Shown piece by piece: positions 10,417 to 21,131 of a stretch of 64,000 bases of DNA. Origin of the DNA: Rhynchopus euleeides (lineage: Eukaryota > Euglenozoa > Diplonemea > Diplonemida > Diplonemidae); contig OY723250.1 in the NCBI GenBank assembly GCA_963210315.1, forward strand, positions 310,001 through 374,000. The letters run 5' to 3'. Numbering within the stretch: position 1 is the first letter of the stretch; every line of letters begins with the position of its first letter. The translations under genes and the position numbers were made by a program. The notes below the pieces were generated by a model, which saw only the letters and a program-made list of their open reading frames with translations, did not search any database and had not been told where the DNA came from.

Positions 10417-12081
10417 TCATTCTGGGGAGTCCTCGGAGGCCCTGGTGTTGACAGAGGCCCTGTCAACCTCTTGTCTCTCCCAGGAGTCCCCCTCCAAGAA
10501 GAACTGTGTCGGGGTGATCAACTCCGGTGCATTGACAACGACACCCGCACTCTCCTCGTCTTCGGAGGTGGAGTCGAAGAGCACCCCCTCCTCGGGCGGT
10601 GGTGTCGGCAGGGGGGCAATAACACCGTCTGTGCTTGTGCTGTCGGTGTCCTGGCTGCTTGCGACGTCGATCCGTTCCGGTGATTCCTGGCAGGGATTTT
10701 CTTTGCGGAAGAAGTCCAGGACTGATCGCGTTGTTTCAGGTTGTCCCGTCGCAAGCGTGGCGTGTACCCCGACCCCGCGCACCTGGTCAACCTCGCCCTG
10801 CTTGGGGTAGGTCAGGAAGGCGGCGAAGGCTGCGGCCTCGACTGTCGGAGTGATCCTCTGGACCTGCACGGCTTCCGAACACCATCTGTCGCAGGACCCG
10901 TAGCCCCCCCGTTTTCGTGGCGGAGGAGCGCCCGGCTGACGCACCAACAGCCGGATGGACACACGACGCACAGGGACTGCCTGCCGCTCTGCATCAACCT
11001 GAGCCGCCAGATCTGAGATAATTCGGCGCACGCACGCGGTACTCTCAGGACGCACGCACCAGTTCAATTCCCGCGAGATGGTCTTCTTGCTGACAGCGAA
11101 GAAGCGTTGCAGGCCGAAGACAAGCCCCTCGTCGAATGGCTCGCCCGAAAGGATCGACTGTATAGTGCGTGCCACACCTGCCCCGCAGGCCGCCGTCAGG
11201 TCTTTTGGCGAGAGACACGCGAGGTCACCGATCAGGACCTTCGGTGGTGTGCCCAAGGGTGGGCAACGCGCAGCCACGAGGGTTGCCAGCTTGTCGGCGG
11301 TGCGGCGCCCAATCCCGGAAAGGTCGCGCAGCCCTGCACTGCGGACACCCTCCAGTGTGCTGAAGGCGGCACCAGGCCCAGGGGGCTTTGCCAGCGACGT
11401 GGCGTAGCGCGCTGCGTAGGCCGTGACTCCTAGCCCGATGCTCACGCTGCAGCCCGTGTGGCGCAGCACCGCATCCGCAAGGGCGCGTGCCACTTCCATG
11501 GCAGGGCCGCGGTGCACACCGTCAGGCCCTGGGGTGGGGAGAGGGGCATTCGTGCGCAGCAGGAGCTCGTCGCAGGAGATCGGGTGCAGCTCAGGCGTGT
11601 ACTGCTCTGCCACTTTATAGAGCAGGCGCGTGGCGGTGTCAAGGCGCGTGAACAGGGCCGGTGTCGTGCACACCATACGGACGGCGGGAAGCAGCCGGCG
11701 CGCCTCGTGCACCCACATGCCCTTCCGCAGCCCGTAGGGCCGTGCCTCGTGCGATGCCGTGCACACCTCTGACCAGTCATCCAGGCCTGTGACCACAGCC
11801 ACCGGCCCTTCCAGTGTGGGATCCATGCGGCGTGCCACCGCGACAAAGAAGCAGTCCATATCGAGATGCATGTAGATGGGCAGCTTCGGGCCAGCGGGGC
11901 ACCCACCCCCCACGGCCGCCTCTGCCTCGCGCAGCGCAGCCGACAGCAGCGGGTCGCTAAAGGGGGTCGTGTCGCCCTGCAGCATGCGCCGGAGGCGTGT
12001 CTTCCAGGTCCCCAGAAAAGCGAGTCGGCTGTTTTGTGCGAAGTTCGCCACAGAGCCTTCGTGCGGTCGCTTCTGCCCCAT
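10417..12081 (-). CDS. REV1: REV1-type translesion DNA polymerase (Y family)
   Basis: Predicted dCMP transferase that inserts C opposite abasic or damaged bases in the nucleus. Single frame, 554 residues, ATG at 12081. The order of landmarks matches REV1. Residues 14-34 (FAQNSRLAFLGTWKTRLRRM) match the SRLHHISMWK helix that precedes the catalytic core. Palm motif HLDMDCFFVAV (73-81) holds Asp74 and Asp76. TASHEARPYGLRKGM (108-122) is the fingers motif. SCDELLL (169-175) holds the catalytic Asp171-Glu172, SIGLGVT and AKPPG follow, and the helix-hairpin-helix is LSGIGRR (254-260). The little-finger end carries VRQPGAPPP, GGYGSCD and VRGVGVH (435-440). At 451-458, TRSVLDFF resembles a PCNA-binding box with Thr in place of Gln. 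An acidic tail with no recognisable domain follows. There is no BRCT domain upstream in frame and no room for the usual C-terminal polymerase-recruitment domain. The frame contains no obvious intron. Confidence 0.93.
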   Translation of the reverse strand: MGQKRPHEGSVANFAQNSRLAFLGTWKTRLRRMLQGDTTPFSDPLLSAALREAEAAVGGGCPAGPKLPIYMHLDMDCFFVAVARRMDPTLEGPVAVVTGLDDWSEVCTASHEARPYGLRKGMWVHEARRLLPAVRMVCTTPALFTRLDTATRLLYKVAEQYTPELHPISCDELLLRTNAPLPTPGPDGVHRGPAMEVARALADAVLRHTGCSVSIGLGVTAYAARYATSLAKPPGPGAAFSTLEGVRSAGLRDLSGIGRRTADKLATLVAARCPPLGTPPKVLIGDLACLSPKDLTAACGAGVARTIQSILSGEPFDEGLVFGLQRFFAVSKKTISRELNWCVRPESTACVRRIISDLAAQVDAERQAVPVRRVSIRLLVRQPGAPPPRKRGGYGSCDRWCSEAVQVQRITPTVEAAAFAAFLTYPKQGEVDQVRGVGVHATLATGQPETTRSVLDFFRKENPCQESPERIDVASSQDTDSTSTDGVIAPLPTPPPEEGVLFDSTSEDEESAGVVVNAPELITPTQFFLEGDSWERQEVDRASVNTRASEDSPE

Positions 12082-13781
12082 CGTGCGCTATCGTACCCCG
12101 GTGTGTAGGCACAGCGAGCCGCGCCGCATAACGACCTGCCAAGGGATGTTGGTGATATTGGTGGTAGGGCCAGGTGACAAAGGAGCCGACGAGGTGAAAA
12201 ACAGGGCCAGCAGGTGAGCGGGTGGGGGGTGGGGGGGGGCAGCGTTTTCCTTCGAGTTCGAACTGCGTGAACTGACCCCCTGCAAGGGCCTTTGCTCTGA
12301 AGTGCAGCACTGCGAGCCGCCTCGTCAGTGGGAGGCAAACTAGCACAGTGTGGCACCGAGTGAAGGGCTCGGCACTATCATTGAGGGGGTGGTGTGCCCG
12401 TCGGGGGCTGGCTCTGTGGAGTGCCCATGCGCGCTTCCAACAATTTGAGTGTTTTCAAGCGCATTTCTTCAGCCGGAATTTCTGACCGCCATGCGAACGA
12501 TTCCGGATAACCCACTTGCCACCACCACCACCACCACCACCACCACCACCACCACCTTTCCTCCCTCCCCTCGGGAGGGCCGAATATTTCGGATGTTCGG
12601 GAATGTTCGGATAACCTCCACGAGCCTCGGGGAGAAAGCCACACACACACACAGGTAGGCTGCACAGAGCAAGCTCTCATACTACCTCCACAGATGCACA
12701 GCACACAGGTGTTCTTTCCACACACACCCCCGATGGAGCCCTTCTCTCTGAACGATAAGGGCGTGTCCGCACCCCTGGCATTCTATTCGTTGAATGAGGA
12801 GGCAATGCCTGTTCGCATTCGCCAAGAACACGCTCGCCGGGGTGGTCGAGGGTGCCTGCAGGTGTCTCTCTGATCCCGCCAACCCCTCCACTGCCACTCC
12901 CGATTTCGAGCGTTCTGTTCTCGAGCGCTGGTGGGTGGTCATTATATTTTGGTTCGCCGATGCGTGTATTTTTTTTGTTTGCTTGTTTGGGCACACAAAA
13001 CACCGCATTACCTTTGTTTTCCGCAGGAAACAATTCCCAACACAACCACCACCACCACCACCACTCTCCCCTCCCCAAAGGGGCTCTGGAGGGCTGAACG
13101 GCCTGTCCAGAACAAGGGGGGGGGGGGGGGTTATGTATCTTCTCTCGATTAGATTACCCGGACAAAAGATGGGGTGTTATGGGGAATCGCAGAAGGGGTC
13201 GGGCTGTGTGTCTTCAACGTGTGGGAGGGCAACCAGGTCGGGGTAAGTAGATCATGATGCACGAACCCCGGGTGGACTTCTCACAGGAAGGTCTGGGGGG
13301 GGCTGGGTCAGGCGGGGCGATGTTTACAGAACTCGCGCTGCGCCAGCCAGAGAGAGAGTGGGGTGCATGTCGGGTGGCAGGTGCGCTCTCTCTGAGACAA
13401 CACAACTGCCGAGGTGGTCCCAATAAAACTGCAACACAGAGCTTCCTCCAGACACACTCCTGCGTGCAGCAGGTGGGGGGGTAGGGGGGGTCAAATGGGG
13501 GTGACAAACACGATTTTTCAAAAAACCGGCGCAGAGGCCCCAAAGCCCCCGTAAACCCTCCAAACCCCCCCAGATCGGTCCGGAAACCCATCGAACCCCA
13601 CTTTTCCACCATTCCGGGCACCTCAGGTGCCCGAATTGGGGTACCTAAATTTTGTGCCACCGTTTGGTACCGTACAGTGCCACTGTGTGGGAGGTTGGAA
13701 AAGAAAATGCCCCAACACACCACATCCGCCGGTTTTTTGAAAAATCGTGTTTGTCCACGTAAAAGGGTGGCATTTGACCCC
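12082..13781. other. intergenic, microsatellite-rich
   Basis: No gene seen. It contains an ACC/GGT trinucleotide run at 12519-12556, a short CCA run at 13044-13064, CA runs near 12643 and G runs at 13118-13130 and 13480-13492. Open frames here are mostly poly-His, poly-Thr or poly-Trp readings of the repeats. Confidence 0.7.
12519..12556. repeat. (ACC)n microsatellite
   Basis: About thirteen uninterrupted ACC units. Confidence 0.95.
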
Positions 13782-13789
13782 CCCTAGGG

Positions 13790-14239
13790 CAGTGGTGGCA
13801 GCGTACGGCCGTACGGTACGCGTACGCGTACGCCGTACGCACTTTCTGAAAATCGCGCTGCGTACGCGTACGCAGATTTTGCGTACGGCTGGTATTCCAG
13901 GCCTCTCAGCACACAGTAGGCCACCCAGCGGGTGGCTGGGCCCTGGACTTTGATCTTGCCTTTCACAGATGGTTCCTTGCCGCGCACGTGGCGAATAACT
14001 CGCAACACCTGCAAGTACACCCGCAATCATACTGCAAAAGGTACCACTTCCGACTGGAAGGCTCGAAGGCTGCCCCTGGGACACCTGAGTTCGACGGTCG
14101 GATTTGGTGTGCGGCCATGGCTGTCTCCTGTGCTCCATAGACTGCCGTACGCAGCGCCGTACGCGTACGCGTACGCGTACGCGTACGCCGTACGCACTTT
14201 TTGAAAATCACGCTGCGTACGCGTACGCAGCCACCACTG
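13790..14239. mobile_element. hAT-type MITE, palindromic GTACGC interior
   Basis: 450 bp. Ends are CAGTGGTGGC(A/T)GCGTACG in inverted orientation. The flanking 8 bp are CCCTAGGG on the left (13782-13789) and GCCTAGGG on the right (14240-14247), a hAT-sized target duplication with one difference. Both subterminal zones carry runs of the palindromic unit GTACGC/GCGTAC and a shared block TTTTTGAAAATC or close to it. The middle is unique and non-coding. A transposase such as the hAT protein at 18.8-21.1 kb could act on it, but I could not match its ends to that gene's flanks. Confidence 0.8.
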
Positions 14240-14247
14240 GCCTAGGG

Positions 14248-15511
14248 GGGGGGGGGGGGCAGGGGGACAGGGGGGCAGTGCCTGCAGGCTCCCCAACACC
14301 CGACCAAACCAAAAGTACCGGCTGTTCAGGAAAGAGCTTTCTGCGAGGATTTCTAGGCTTCACAAGAAGCGTTGAGCTGGGCAGCAGACAGAGCCCTGTC
14401 AGGGTTGAAATGAAACGAAAAAGCGAGGGGGGGGAGGGGGGGTGGGGGGGGGACAGGGATAAGAAGGTTCACGGAACAGAGCACAGAACAGACTCAGCAA
14501 AGCGGGCCCAAATGACAGCAACACACACAGCACGTGGCAAGTGCACGCACAGGAAGGACAACAACACCCAAAAGTCACATCTGAATGCATATCTGGCCAC
14601 GCCATGAGCGCTAGCGGTGTTACAGGAGCACAGGTCAGATTCGATAGGCACGACAGGAATGGGGGGCGGGTCGGGGGCTAAGGGGTGCATAGGGTGGCAA
14701 TACGTTGGAAGAGAGAGCGGCAATTGAAGAGATGGCGGCAGTGGATGATTGCGATTGGCTGTGCAGGTTCGACACACCCACCAAAGGACCCTGCCTGCCT
14801 TGATAGGTGTGGGGCAACAGAACACCCACTGGGCACATGGGGGGGGGGGGGTCTTGGTTTGTGCCGTGGGCTTGTTGGTCTCAGATTGAGCTGTTGCCGC
14901 AGGACGATGCCCTGCCAAACCAGGGGGGGGCGGGGGCAGAGCATGGTTGGGGTCACCATCCGGTTTCCCCCCGCACCTTGGGCCCTTTGCCATCCGTATC
15001 GATTTTAAGATGGCCGCGGGAAGCTCCGGGGGGTTTCAGGGGATCGGGGTTCCGTTTTTCTTCATTTGTACTGTGACAACGATCAGTCGGCTTTTTGACG
15101 AGGCTCGCCGCACCCCACATCCAGTTTGGTCAGGACGCTGCTTCGCTTTTCAAAGAGTGCTGGCAAAAGAGACAGACCTGAGGCATCCATAACAGTCTTG
15201 GGGTTGAAACATGAATAACACATCGATGGATAAGCTGTGTGGATGGTTTACGATCATGGAAGTGGCGTGGAGTGTTGAGGGAGGTGGGTTGGTGGGGAGA
15301 GCGCTCTGATCGTGCGTCATGCCGCAATGGTTTTTGACATCACGGCAGGGCAATGATGAAACGCCAGAAGGTGTGGCCACCTCTTTTGAGGATTGGCGCT
15401 GGTTGCTGGTGGTAGACGTTCCGGGCGGTGGCCTTCAAGTGCACAATATGGCAGCACACACGGATTTTGTTTCAGAGTTCCTTGCGAGAAAAACGTCGAC
15501 ATCACAATCGT
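14248..15511. other. intergenic
   Basis: No gene or clear repeat recognised apart from G runs near 14248, 14427-14450 and 14838. Confidence 0.6.
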
Positions 15512-16317
15512 GAACCTTCGCGATATTCTGTGGCTTTATTCGGAGATCGTGCACTGGTGTGTACTGCAATCTGCGCGCTGCACGCTGCCTCGCGCTGTGC
15601 CAGTGTATGCACTTCTCGAAAACCCCAACGAAAAGATGCCCCGCATGGATGAGTATGGGATGCTGAGGGCCACAGATGACTGCCGCTGACTCGCATGCTG
15701 GGCAGTTCTCTGAGTCTGCTTGACCCCGGCAACGCCAAGTCCTGGCCGGCACTGTCTCACCTCAGCCATCCTGTTTGCGCGTTTGGTGAGCTTCGTGCCG
15801 AGATCGCGCAGACTAGCTTATGCATGACTGGGTCCAGAAGCCACATCTCAACTGGTGCGGTATTGAGAAGCAAGCCTCTGGTACTGCAGCTGTGGCAGTG
15901 GGGGGGGTCGGTAGACACAGTCGCTTCATTTATAGTATTGTTGAAAGAATGGGGTGGGGACAAAAATGCCGCCTGGGCCTGAGCAATGGCACGAATAATG
16001 GAGGGGTGCTGTCTGTGCGCCAAATTCGGGATAACAAAAGCAACTCCTGCAGCCTGACGTGCAGGGGATGCTGTCCCCCAGAAGTGGTGACCACTGTGTG
16101 TGTGTTCTGCACTGATAGGGGTAGGGGTCCTGTTGGGGGAAAACAAAGCCGAAAAAGAAAACATGGATCACACTAATTTCGCTTGATGGTCGCAACACCC
16201 CTGTTCAGCAAACTGTAAATGAAAGCAGAACCGGGTGTTGTCGAGCACAGACGTGCGCCTCAAGGCTGTGTGAGTCCATGTGAAGTGGCATTGCGGTGCT
16301 AATCCTAAAGCTTCAGC
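15512..16317. repeat. 806-bp direct repeat, copy 1
   Basis: Identical, in every stretch compared, to 16857-17662 (constant offset of 1345 bp). It starts GAACCTTCGCG and ends AAAGCTTCAGC. It contains one copy of hairpin family H (16011-16080) and ends with a block (about 16240-16317) that recurs in diverged form at 31407-31480. No convincing coding sequence. The spacing, two long direct repeats around 539 bp, is LTR-like in layout only: the ends are not TG...CA, no flanking duplication is visible and the interior holds no capsid or polymerase gene. A recent local duplication or an assembly duplication fits better. Confidence 0.9.
16011..16080 (+). repeat. hairpin repeat family H, copy 2 (within direct repeat 1)
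   Basis: TGTGCGCCAAATTCGGGAT, then AACAAAAGCAAC, then stem CCTGCA/TGCAGG and GGATGCTG. The identical counterpart is at 17356-17425 in the second direct repeat. Confidence 0.5.
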
Positions 16318-16856
16318 GGTCCTGGGCAAGACGTTAAACTACCTGGGAGGGCTTCCCCAGACCATGACGGGTACTTGCACCAGGAGTTTGAAACAGCCAC
16401 TCATGCCTTGCGATGCTCACGTGCCTGCTGGACCCCTATGTCCTTCAGGCCCCAAAGCAGGCAACGATATGGGAGCAACCTAATAGGGGAGGTGAAGAGG
16501 GCACGGGTCTTAGCCTGATGACACACTGCAACCTCAAGGTGACTGGCGACACCTCTCCCACAGTCTGCGGCGACTCTGCCGTGGCGACAAGGCTTCCTGT
16601 CATGGGAGATCGCTGCGTGGATCAACGTGGCACCACCCGTGTGCTCGGCAGGTTGTTTCGGCACCTGTTTTCTCCGTGTCATGCTATTCGTGAGCGTGTC
16701 AGGGATGTTGGCACACGCTGGGGAGGGTTCACATGATGACATAACATATATCAGAAGCACACACCCACGTGGCGCTGTCCTTGGCAGGACTTTGAAAGTG
16801 CCGCCTTGATATCCTTGTTGGATAGAACCCTCATATCACACCCTCAATCAGCTGAC
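16318..16856. other. unique spacer between the two 806-bp repeats
   Basis: 539 bp with no recognisable gene. Confidence 0.6.
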
Positions 16857-17662
16857 GAACCTTCGCGATATTCTGTGGCTTTATTCGGAGATCGTGCACT
16901 GGTGTGTACTGCAATCTGCGCGCTGCACGCTGCCTCGCGCTGTGCCAGTGTATGCACTTCTCGAAAACCCCAACGAAAAGATGCCCCGCATGGATGAGTA
17001 TGGGATGCTGAGGGCCACAGATGACTGCCGCTGACTCGCATGCTGGGCAGTTCTCTGAGTCTGCTTGACCCCGGCAACGCCAAGTCCTGGCCGGCACTGT
17101 CTCACCTCAGCCATCCTGTTTGCGCGTTTGGTGAGCTTCGTGCCGAGATCGCGCAGACTAGCTTATGCATGACTGGGTCCAGAAGCCACATCTCAACTGG
17201 TGCGGTATTGAGAAGCAAGCCTCTGGTACTGCAGCTGTGGCAGTGGGGGGGGTCGGTAGACACAGTCGCTTCATTTATAGTATTGTTGAAAGAATGGGGT
17301 GGGGACAAAAATGCCGCCTGGGCCTGAGCAATGGCACGAATAATGGAGGGGTGCTGTCTGTGCGCCAAATTCGGGATAACAAAAGCAACTCCTGCAGCCT
17401 GACGTGCAGGGGATGCTGTCCCCCAGAAGTGGTGACCACTGTGTGTGTGTTCTGCACTGATAGGGGTAGGGGTCCTGTTGGGGGAAAACAAAGCCGAAAA
17501 AGAAAACATGGATCACACTAATTTCGCTTGATGGTCGCAACACCCCTGTTCAGCAAACTGTAAATGAAAGCAGAACCGGGTGTTGTCGAGCACAGACGTG
17601 CGCCTCAAGGCTGTGTGAGTCCATGTGAAGTGGCATTGCGGTGCTAATCCTAAAGCTTCAGC
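16857..17662. repeat. 806-bp direct repeat, copy 2
   Basis: Same sequence as 15512-16317. Flanks differ immediately outside both ends, so the boundaries are sharp. It includes the duplicate of the H hairpin at 17356-17425. Confidence 0.9.
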
Positions 17663-18397
17663 TGTTGCTTCGCAACATTCGCCACGATTCGTCGATTGTA
17701 ACTCGTAACAATAAACACAACCGGGATGGTGGGTGCCCACTTTGTCCAACACTGCAACGTGCACATGTTGCATGCAGAGCGTTCGGAATCGTTCGGTGGA
17801 GCCGGGAATCCTGGCTGCAACCCGCTCATAAGGTTCAGTGCAACCACCCTCCTCTGGATCTACTCATGGAAACTAACCAATGAACGAGGAGAGGCCATCG
17901 TCGGAAGAATTGCCGAAGAACACACACAGCTGACCTGCGTGACGGCATTGCTGGTTTTAGGCAATGTACAGGAGCTGCGAGCGCGACAGCCATTCACCAC
18001 ATTCGGCCCTCTTGGTTGTGATTTTCCGCCTGTGCCAAGTTGGAGGGATTCCCTGTCAATTGAAGAAGAGATGTGGCGGCATTTGGGGGAGGGGCATCGC
18101 TCTCATGACCAGACACTGTGAGAGGGTCTCCGCTGTTGGCAAATTGCAGGCAAAGTTCGGCGATTCTCTCCCAACAACCTGGAGGCCTCGGCGTTGCGGA
18201 AAAATGCACCATATTCGGAAACGCGCCGTTATTTACGCACACGACTTTCGCGCGGAAAGTGTCATTCAGCTCTGCCAAACGTGCTCTACACACCACCCCC
18301 TTCATCAGGCAAGTGGGTTTGTAAGTGTGTGTGGAAGCGTCAACGCACATTTATTTTTAGTGAGAAGAGTCAGAATCAGCGAAAAGGGACGAGCGGA
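17663..18397. other. intergenic
   Basis: No gene recognised. Confidence 0.5.
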
Positions 18398-18579
18398 GCC
18401 GCCAAAGCGCGTGAACAAAAGCAGCGGGGACGCGTGTGTTTTACAGGAGCAGCGGGGTGAAGGAACAGCGGTGGTGAAGGACAGCAGAGCGGGTGTGTTT
18501 TGAAGGGCCGCCAAAGCGCGTGAACAAAAGCAGCGGGGACGCGTGTGTTTTACAGAAGCAGCGGGGTGAAGGAACAGCG
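18398..18579. repeat. 109-bp tandem repeat running into the assembly gap
   Basis: The unit beginning GCCGCCAAAGCGCGTGAAC at 18398 recurs at 18507, a 109-bp period, with one or two changes, and the array is cut off by the N run. The true array is probably longer and is the likely cause of the gap. Confidence 0.85.
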
Positions 18580-18779
18580 NNNNNNNNNNNNNNNNNNNNN
18601 NNNNNNNNNNNNNNNNNNNNNNNNNNNNNNNNNNNNNNNNNNNNNNNNNNNNNNNNNNNNNNNNNNNNNNNNNNNNNNNNNNNNNNNNNNNNNNNNNNNN
18701 NNNNNNNNNNNNNNNNNNNNNNNNNNNNNNNNNNNNNNNNNNNNNNNNNNNNNNNNNNNNNNNNNNNNNNNNNNNNNNN
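18580..18779. other. assembly gap (200 N)
   Basis: Exactly 200 N, most likely a placeholder length. It hides the end of the tandem repeat and the 5' end of the transposase frame. Confidence 0.98.
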
Positions 18780-21131
18780 AAGAAGCGGGGCAAGAAGGCG
18801 GGGGCGAAGACTGCTGCCAGGAGGCAGCTCGCGCAGGACCTGGGGGCCCTGGCAGATCCCCCGGCGGAGGACGTTGGTGACGACGCGCCGGCCGCACCCC
18901 CTGCTGACCCCCCACCTGCCCCCTCCCAGAGGAAGGTACTGGGCGATGCTCTCCGCAGGGAGATGAAGAAGCACACCGACTGTGTCTGCGTGAAGGTCGG
19001 CGACATCAAATCACACTACAGGAATTCCAAGCAGCTGACGAGCGTTTACGCAGCGGCTCAGGAGGTCCCCTCCTGCGATATCTGCGAGGTGTTGTGGATG
19101 CCCCATGTCCAGGCAGGCGACCTGGGGGACCACTTCACCGGCAGCAAGCACGTGGGGAAGAAATCAAGGCAGAAGAAGGGGGAAGAGGGGCAGGTCACAA
19201 TTGTGACTGCATTTGAAGCGAGTGAAACCGCTCTGCATGACAAAATCGCGAAAGGGGTGCTCTACACGGGGATCACAGCGGGCGCGATGCAGGGTGTACT
19301 CTCCTGCCTCGCAGGCACACGCATCCCCAAGGACCCCCCGAAGGTTGCTCCGCTGGTGAAGAAGCTGGGCGACGAGCTGACGAAGGACAGCGAGAAGGTC
19401 ATCACGGCCAAGCTGAAGGGGGGGAGGTACTGCATGTCGCATGACAACAGTGGGATTGGCGACACGAAGGCGACGGCCATCATCCTCAGCGCTGTAGGAT
19501 TCGCCGCATCGCTGATCTTCATACGTCCGGAGGAGCGGAGGGGGAGCCAGACCGGGGTCGAGCTGTCGCAGGACATCAAGCGCGAGCTGACGCGCCTCAG
19601 CTTGCCCCCCCCCTTCCTCATCAGATCCGACAAGGGCGGGTCCAACGCAGCTGCAAGCCGTGAACTCGCCGAAGCATTCGGTGTCCCCTTCGTGTCGTGC
19701 GTCCCACACTTGGTGAACAACTGTGGCGACGTCTGCGAGACCTGGATGCTGGCCAACCTGGAGAAGAAGTTCCCGGGGTGTGCCGCCTTCGAGGTGTCCC
19801 GCCTACTCAACAACTTGCTGGGCGGGGATGAGAACAAGTATCGGCACAGACGGTGGGTCGAAGTGCAGATGGAGTGTCTCTCCGGAGTTGCTGTGTCATC
19901 GCTGGAGACCATCCTCGGGGAAGTCGAAGAACTCAGGGAGGACTGCACGCCGCAGGAGGAAGCCGATCTCTTCGAATCGTGCGCCGGGAAGATCCGTGCA
20001 GCCCTCCGCCAGCCGAACGAGGCAGTCTCCACCGCTACCACCCTCAAGGATATCCTTCCAGCAGCGCATGCTGTTCTCGACGCTGCAAAAAAGAACAACA
20101 CAAAGGAGAAGGTGCCGGCTGTGAAGTGCCCCCTCCCAGGTGATACTCGGTACTCGTCTCGCATCGAAGTGTACACCCACGTGCGCCAGCGCATGAAGGC
20201 GCTGTTCGTGTTCGTGAGCACCGAGCTCCAACAGGGCAGTACGACACCCAGCATGGGGAAGCTGGGCCAGCTGCTCAAGGATCTGGGGGTCACACGGCTG
20301 GAGAAGGAGTTGCTGGAGATGGAGCGGGCAAATTCGCCGATCATGGAGCTGCTGGCTTCCTACACCACCCCCTCGAAGAAGTCGCACAGCCACTCTGTTT
20401 GGGGTGACATGGAGGGGAAGATTCAGGACCTTGACAACATCGCGTACGCCAAGACGGAAAAAGAGAAAGAATTTCTCGAGCGGGAAAAGAAGTCCCTGGA
20501 AGACCTGCTGGATGCCAAGTCCCCAGTCGCAGCTGTCCTCTCAGAGGAGCTGAAGGTGCGGTGGTGGGGGAACAAGTCGGAGGGGTCGTACTACTACTGG
20601 AAGGCGATGAGACACGTGAACCCACGTGCTGTCAAGATCATGGGGAACACTGACAACCTGATGTCCTTCCAGGATATCACTGCCTGGATTCCGGCGTTCC
20701 GTGAAGTCGAGGAGGCGGCGTGGGTAGAGTATGTGGATCACTCCAAGAAGGAGGGCATGAAGGGCGATGTGGACTCCTTCTGGCTGAACTACGGGGAGTG
20801 CGCGCTGCGTACTCTGTGCCTTGATCTGCTGGCGGTGACTGCATCGACTCTGGGGTGTGACAGCGTGTTTTCTATCGCGCGCCGTGTGCTCCCCCCGTCC
20901 CGCATGGCAGCGCACGCATCAACTCGGGCCCGAATCCTCTTCCATGCCTGCAACCAGGACCTACCCAACCAGTTCGACCGGACCCTGCGGAAGGGCTATC
21001 CTGCTGCGACTGGGCCGAAAGTCGTCGAGTGGGAGGACGACATTCTCCAGCCCACCACCATCCCGAAGAATGTGCTGGCTTCTTTCGAAGAGGCAGTCTC
21101 TGCCATCAATGCACACGCGTACACCGCGTGA
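18780..21131 (+). CDS. hAT-superfamily transposase, 5' end lost in the gap
   Basis: The frame is open from the gap edge; the first ATG is at 18963 (722 codons from there). The residues before it (Lys/Ala- then Pro-rich) are in frame and look coding, so the true start is probably in or beyond the gap. From the ATG, C38-x2-C41 with H57 and H63 forms a BED-like zinc finger for DNA binding. MSHDNSGIGDTKA holds a candidate first catalytic Asp (161) and LIRSDKGGSN the second (223). CVPHLVNN (246-253) matches the conserved Cys/His block of hAT proteins. The C-terminus has the dimerisation signature, LLAVTASTLGCDSVFSIARR. It would cut and paste DNA through a hairpin-flank mechanism with 8-bp target duplications. 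No stop or frame break is seen, so the visible part may be functional. I could not locate its terminal repeats. Codon use matches the host genes. Confidence 0.88.
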   Translation, partial: KKRGKKAGAKTAARRQLAQDLGALADPPAEDVGDDAPAAPPADPPPAPSQRKVLGDALRREMKKHTDCVCVKVGDIKSHYRNSKQLTSVYAAAQEVPSCDICEVLWMPHVQAGDLGDHFTGSKHVGKKSRQKKGEEGQVTIVTAFEASETALHDKIAKGVLYTGITAGAMQGVLSCLAGTRIPKDPPKVAPLVKKLGDELTKDSEKVITAKLKGGRYCMSHDNSGIGDTKATAIILSAVGFAASLIFIRPEERRGSQTGVELSQDIKRELTRLSLPPPFLIRSDKGGSNAAASRELAEAFGVPFVSCVPHLVNNCGDVCETWMLANLEKKFPGCAAFEVSRLLNNLLGGDENKYRHRRWVEVQMECLSGVAVSSLETILGEVEELREDCTPQEEADLFESCAGKIRAALRQPNEAVSTATTLKDILPAAHAVLDAAKKNNTKEKVPAVKCPLPGDTRYSSRIEVYTHVRQRMKALFVFVSTELQQGSTTPSMGKLGQLLKDLGVTRLEKELLEMERANSPIMELLASYTTPSKKSHSHSVWGDMEGKIQDLDNIAYAKTEKEKEFLEREKKSLEDLLDAKSPVAAVLSEELKVRWWGNKSEGSYYYWKAMRHVNPRAVKIMGNTDNLMSFQDITAWIPAFREVEEAAWVEYVDHSKKEGMKGDVDSFWLNYGECALRTLCLDLLAVTASTLGCDSVFSIARRVLPPSRMAAHASTRARILFHACNQDLPNQFDRTLRKGYPAATGPKVVEWEDDILQPTTIPKNVLASFEEAVSAINAHAYTA

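Noticed and set aside
12455-12725. ORFs with runs of Gly, Val, Trp or Thr
   Set aside because: They are readings of the ACC microsatellite.
15512-17662. LTR retrotransposon reading of the paired 806-bp repeats
   Set aside because: No TG...CA ends, no flanking duplication and no element genes between the repeats; a direct duplication is simpler.
18305-19009. 234-codon minus-strand ORF crossing the gap
   Set aside because: Translated largely from N and from the antisense of the transposase.
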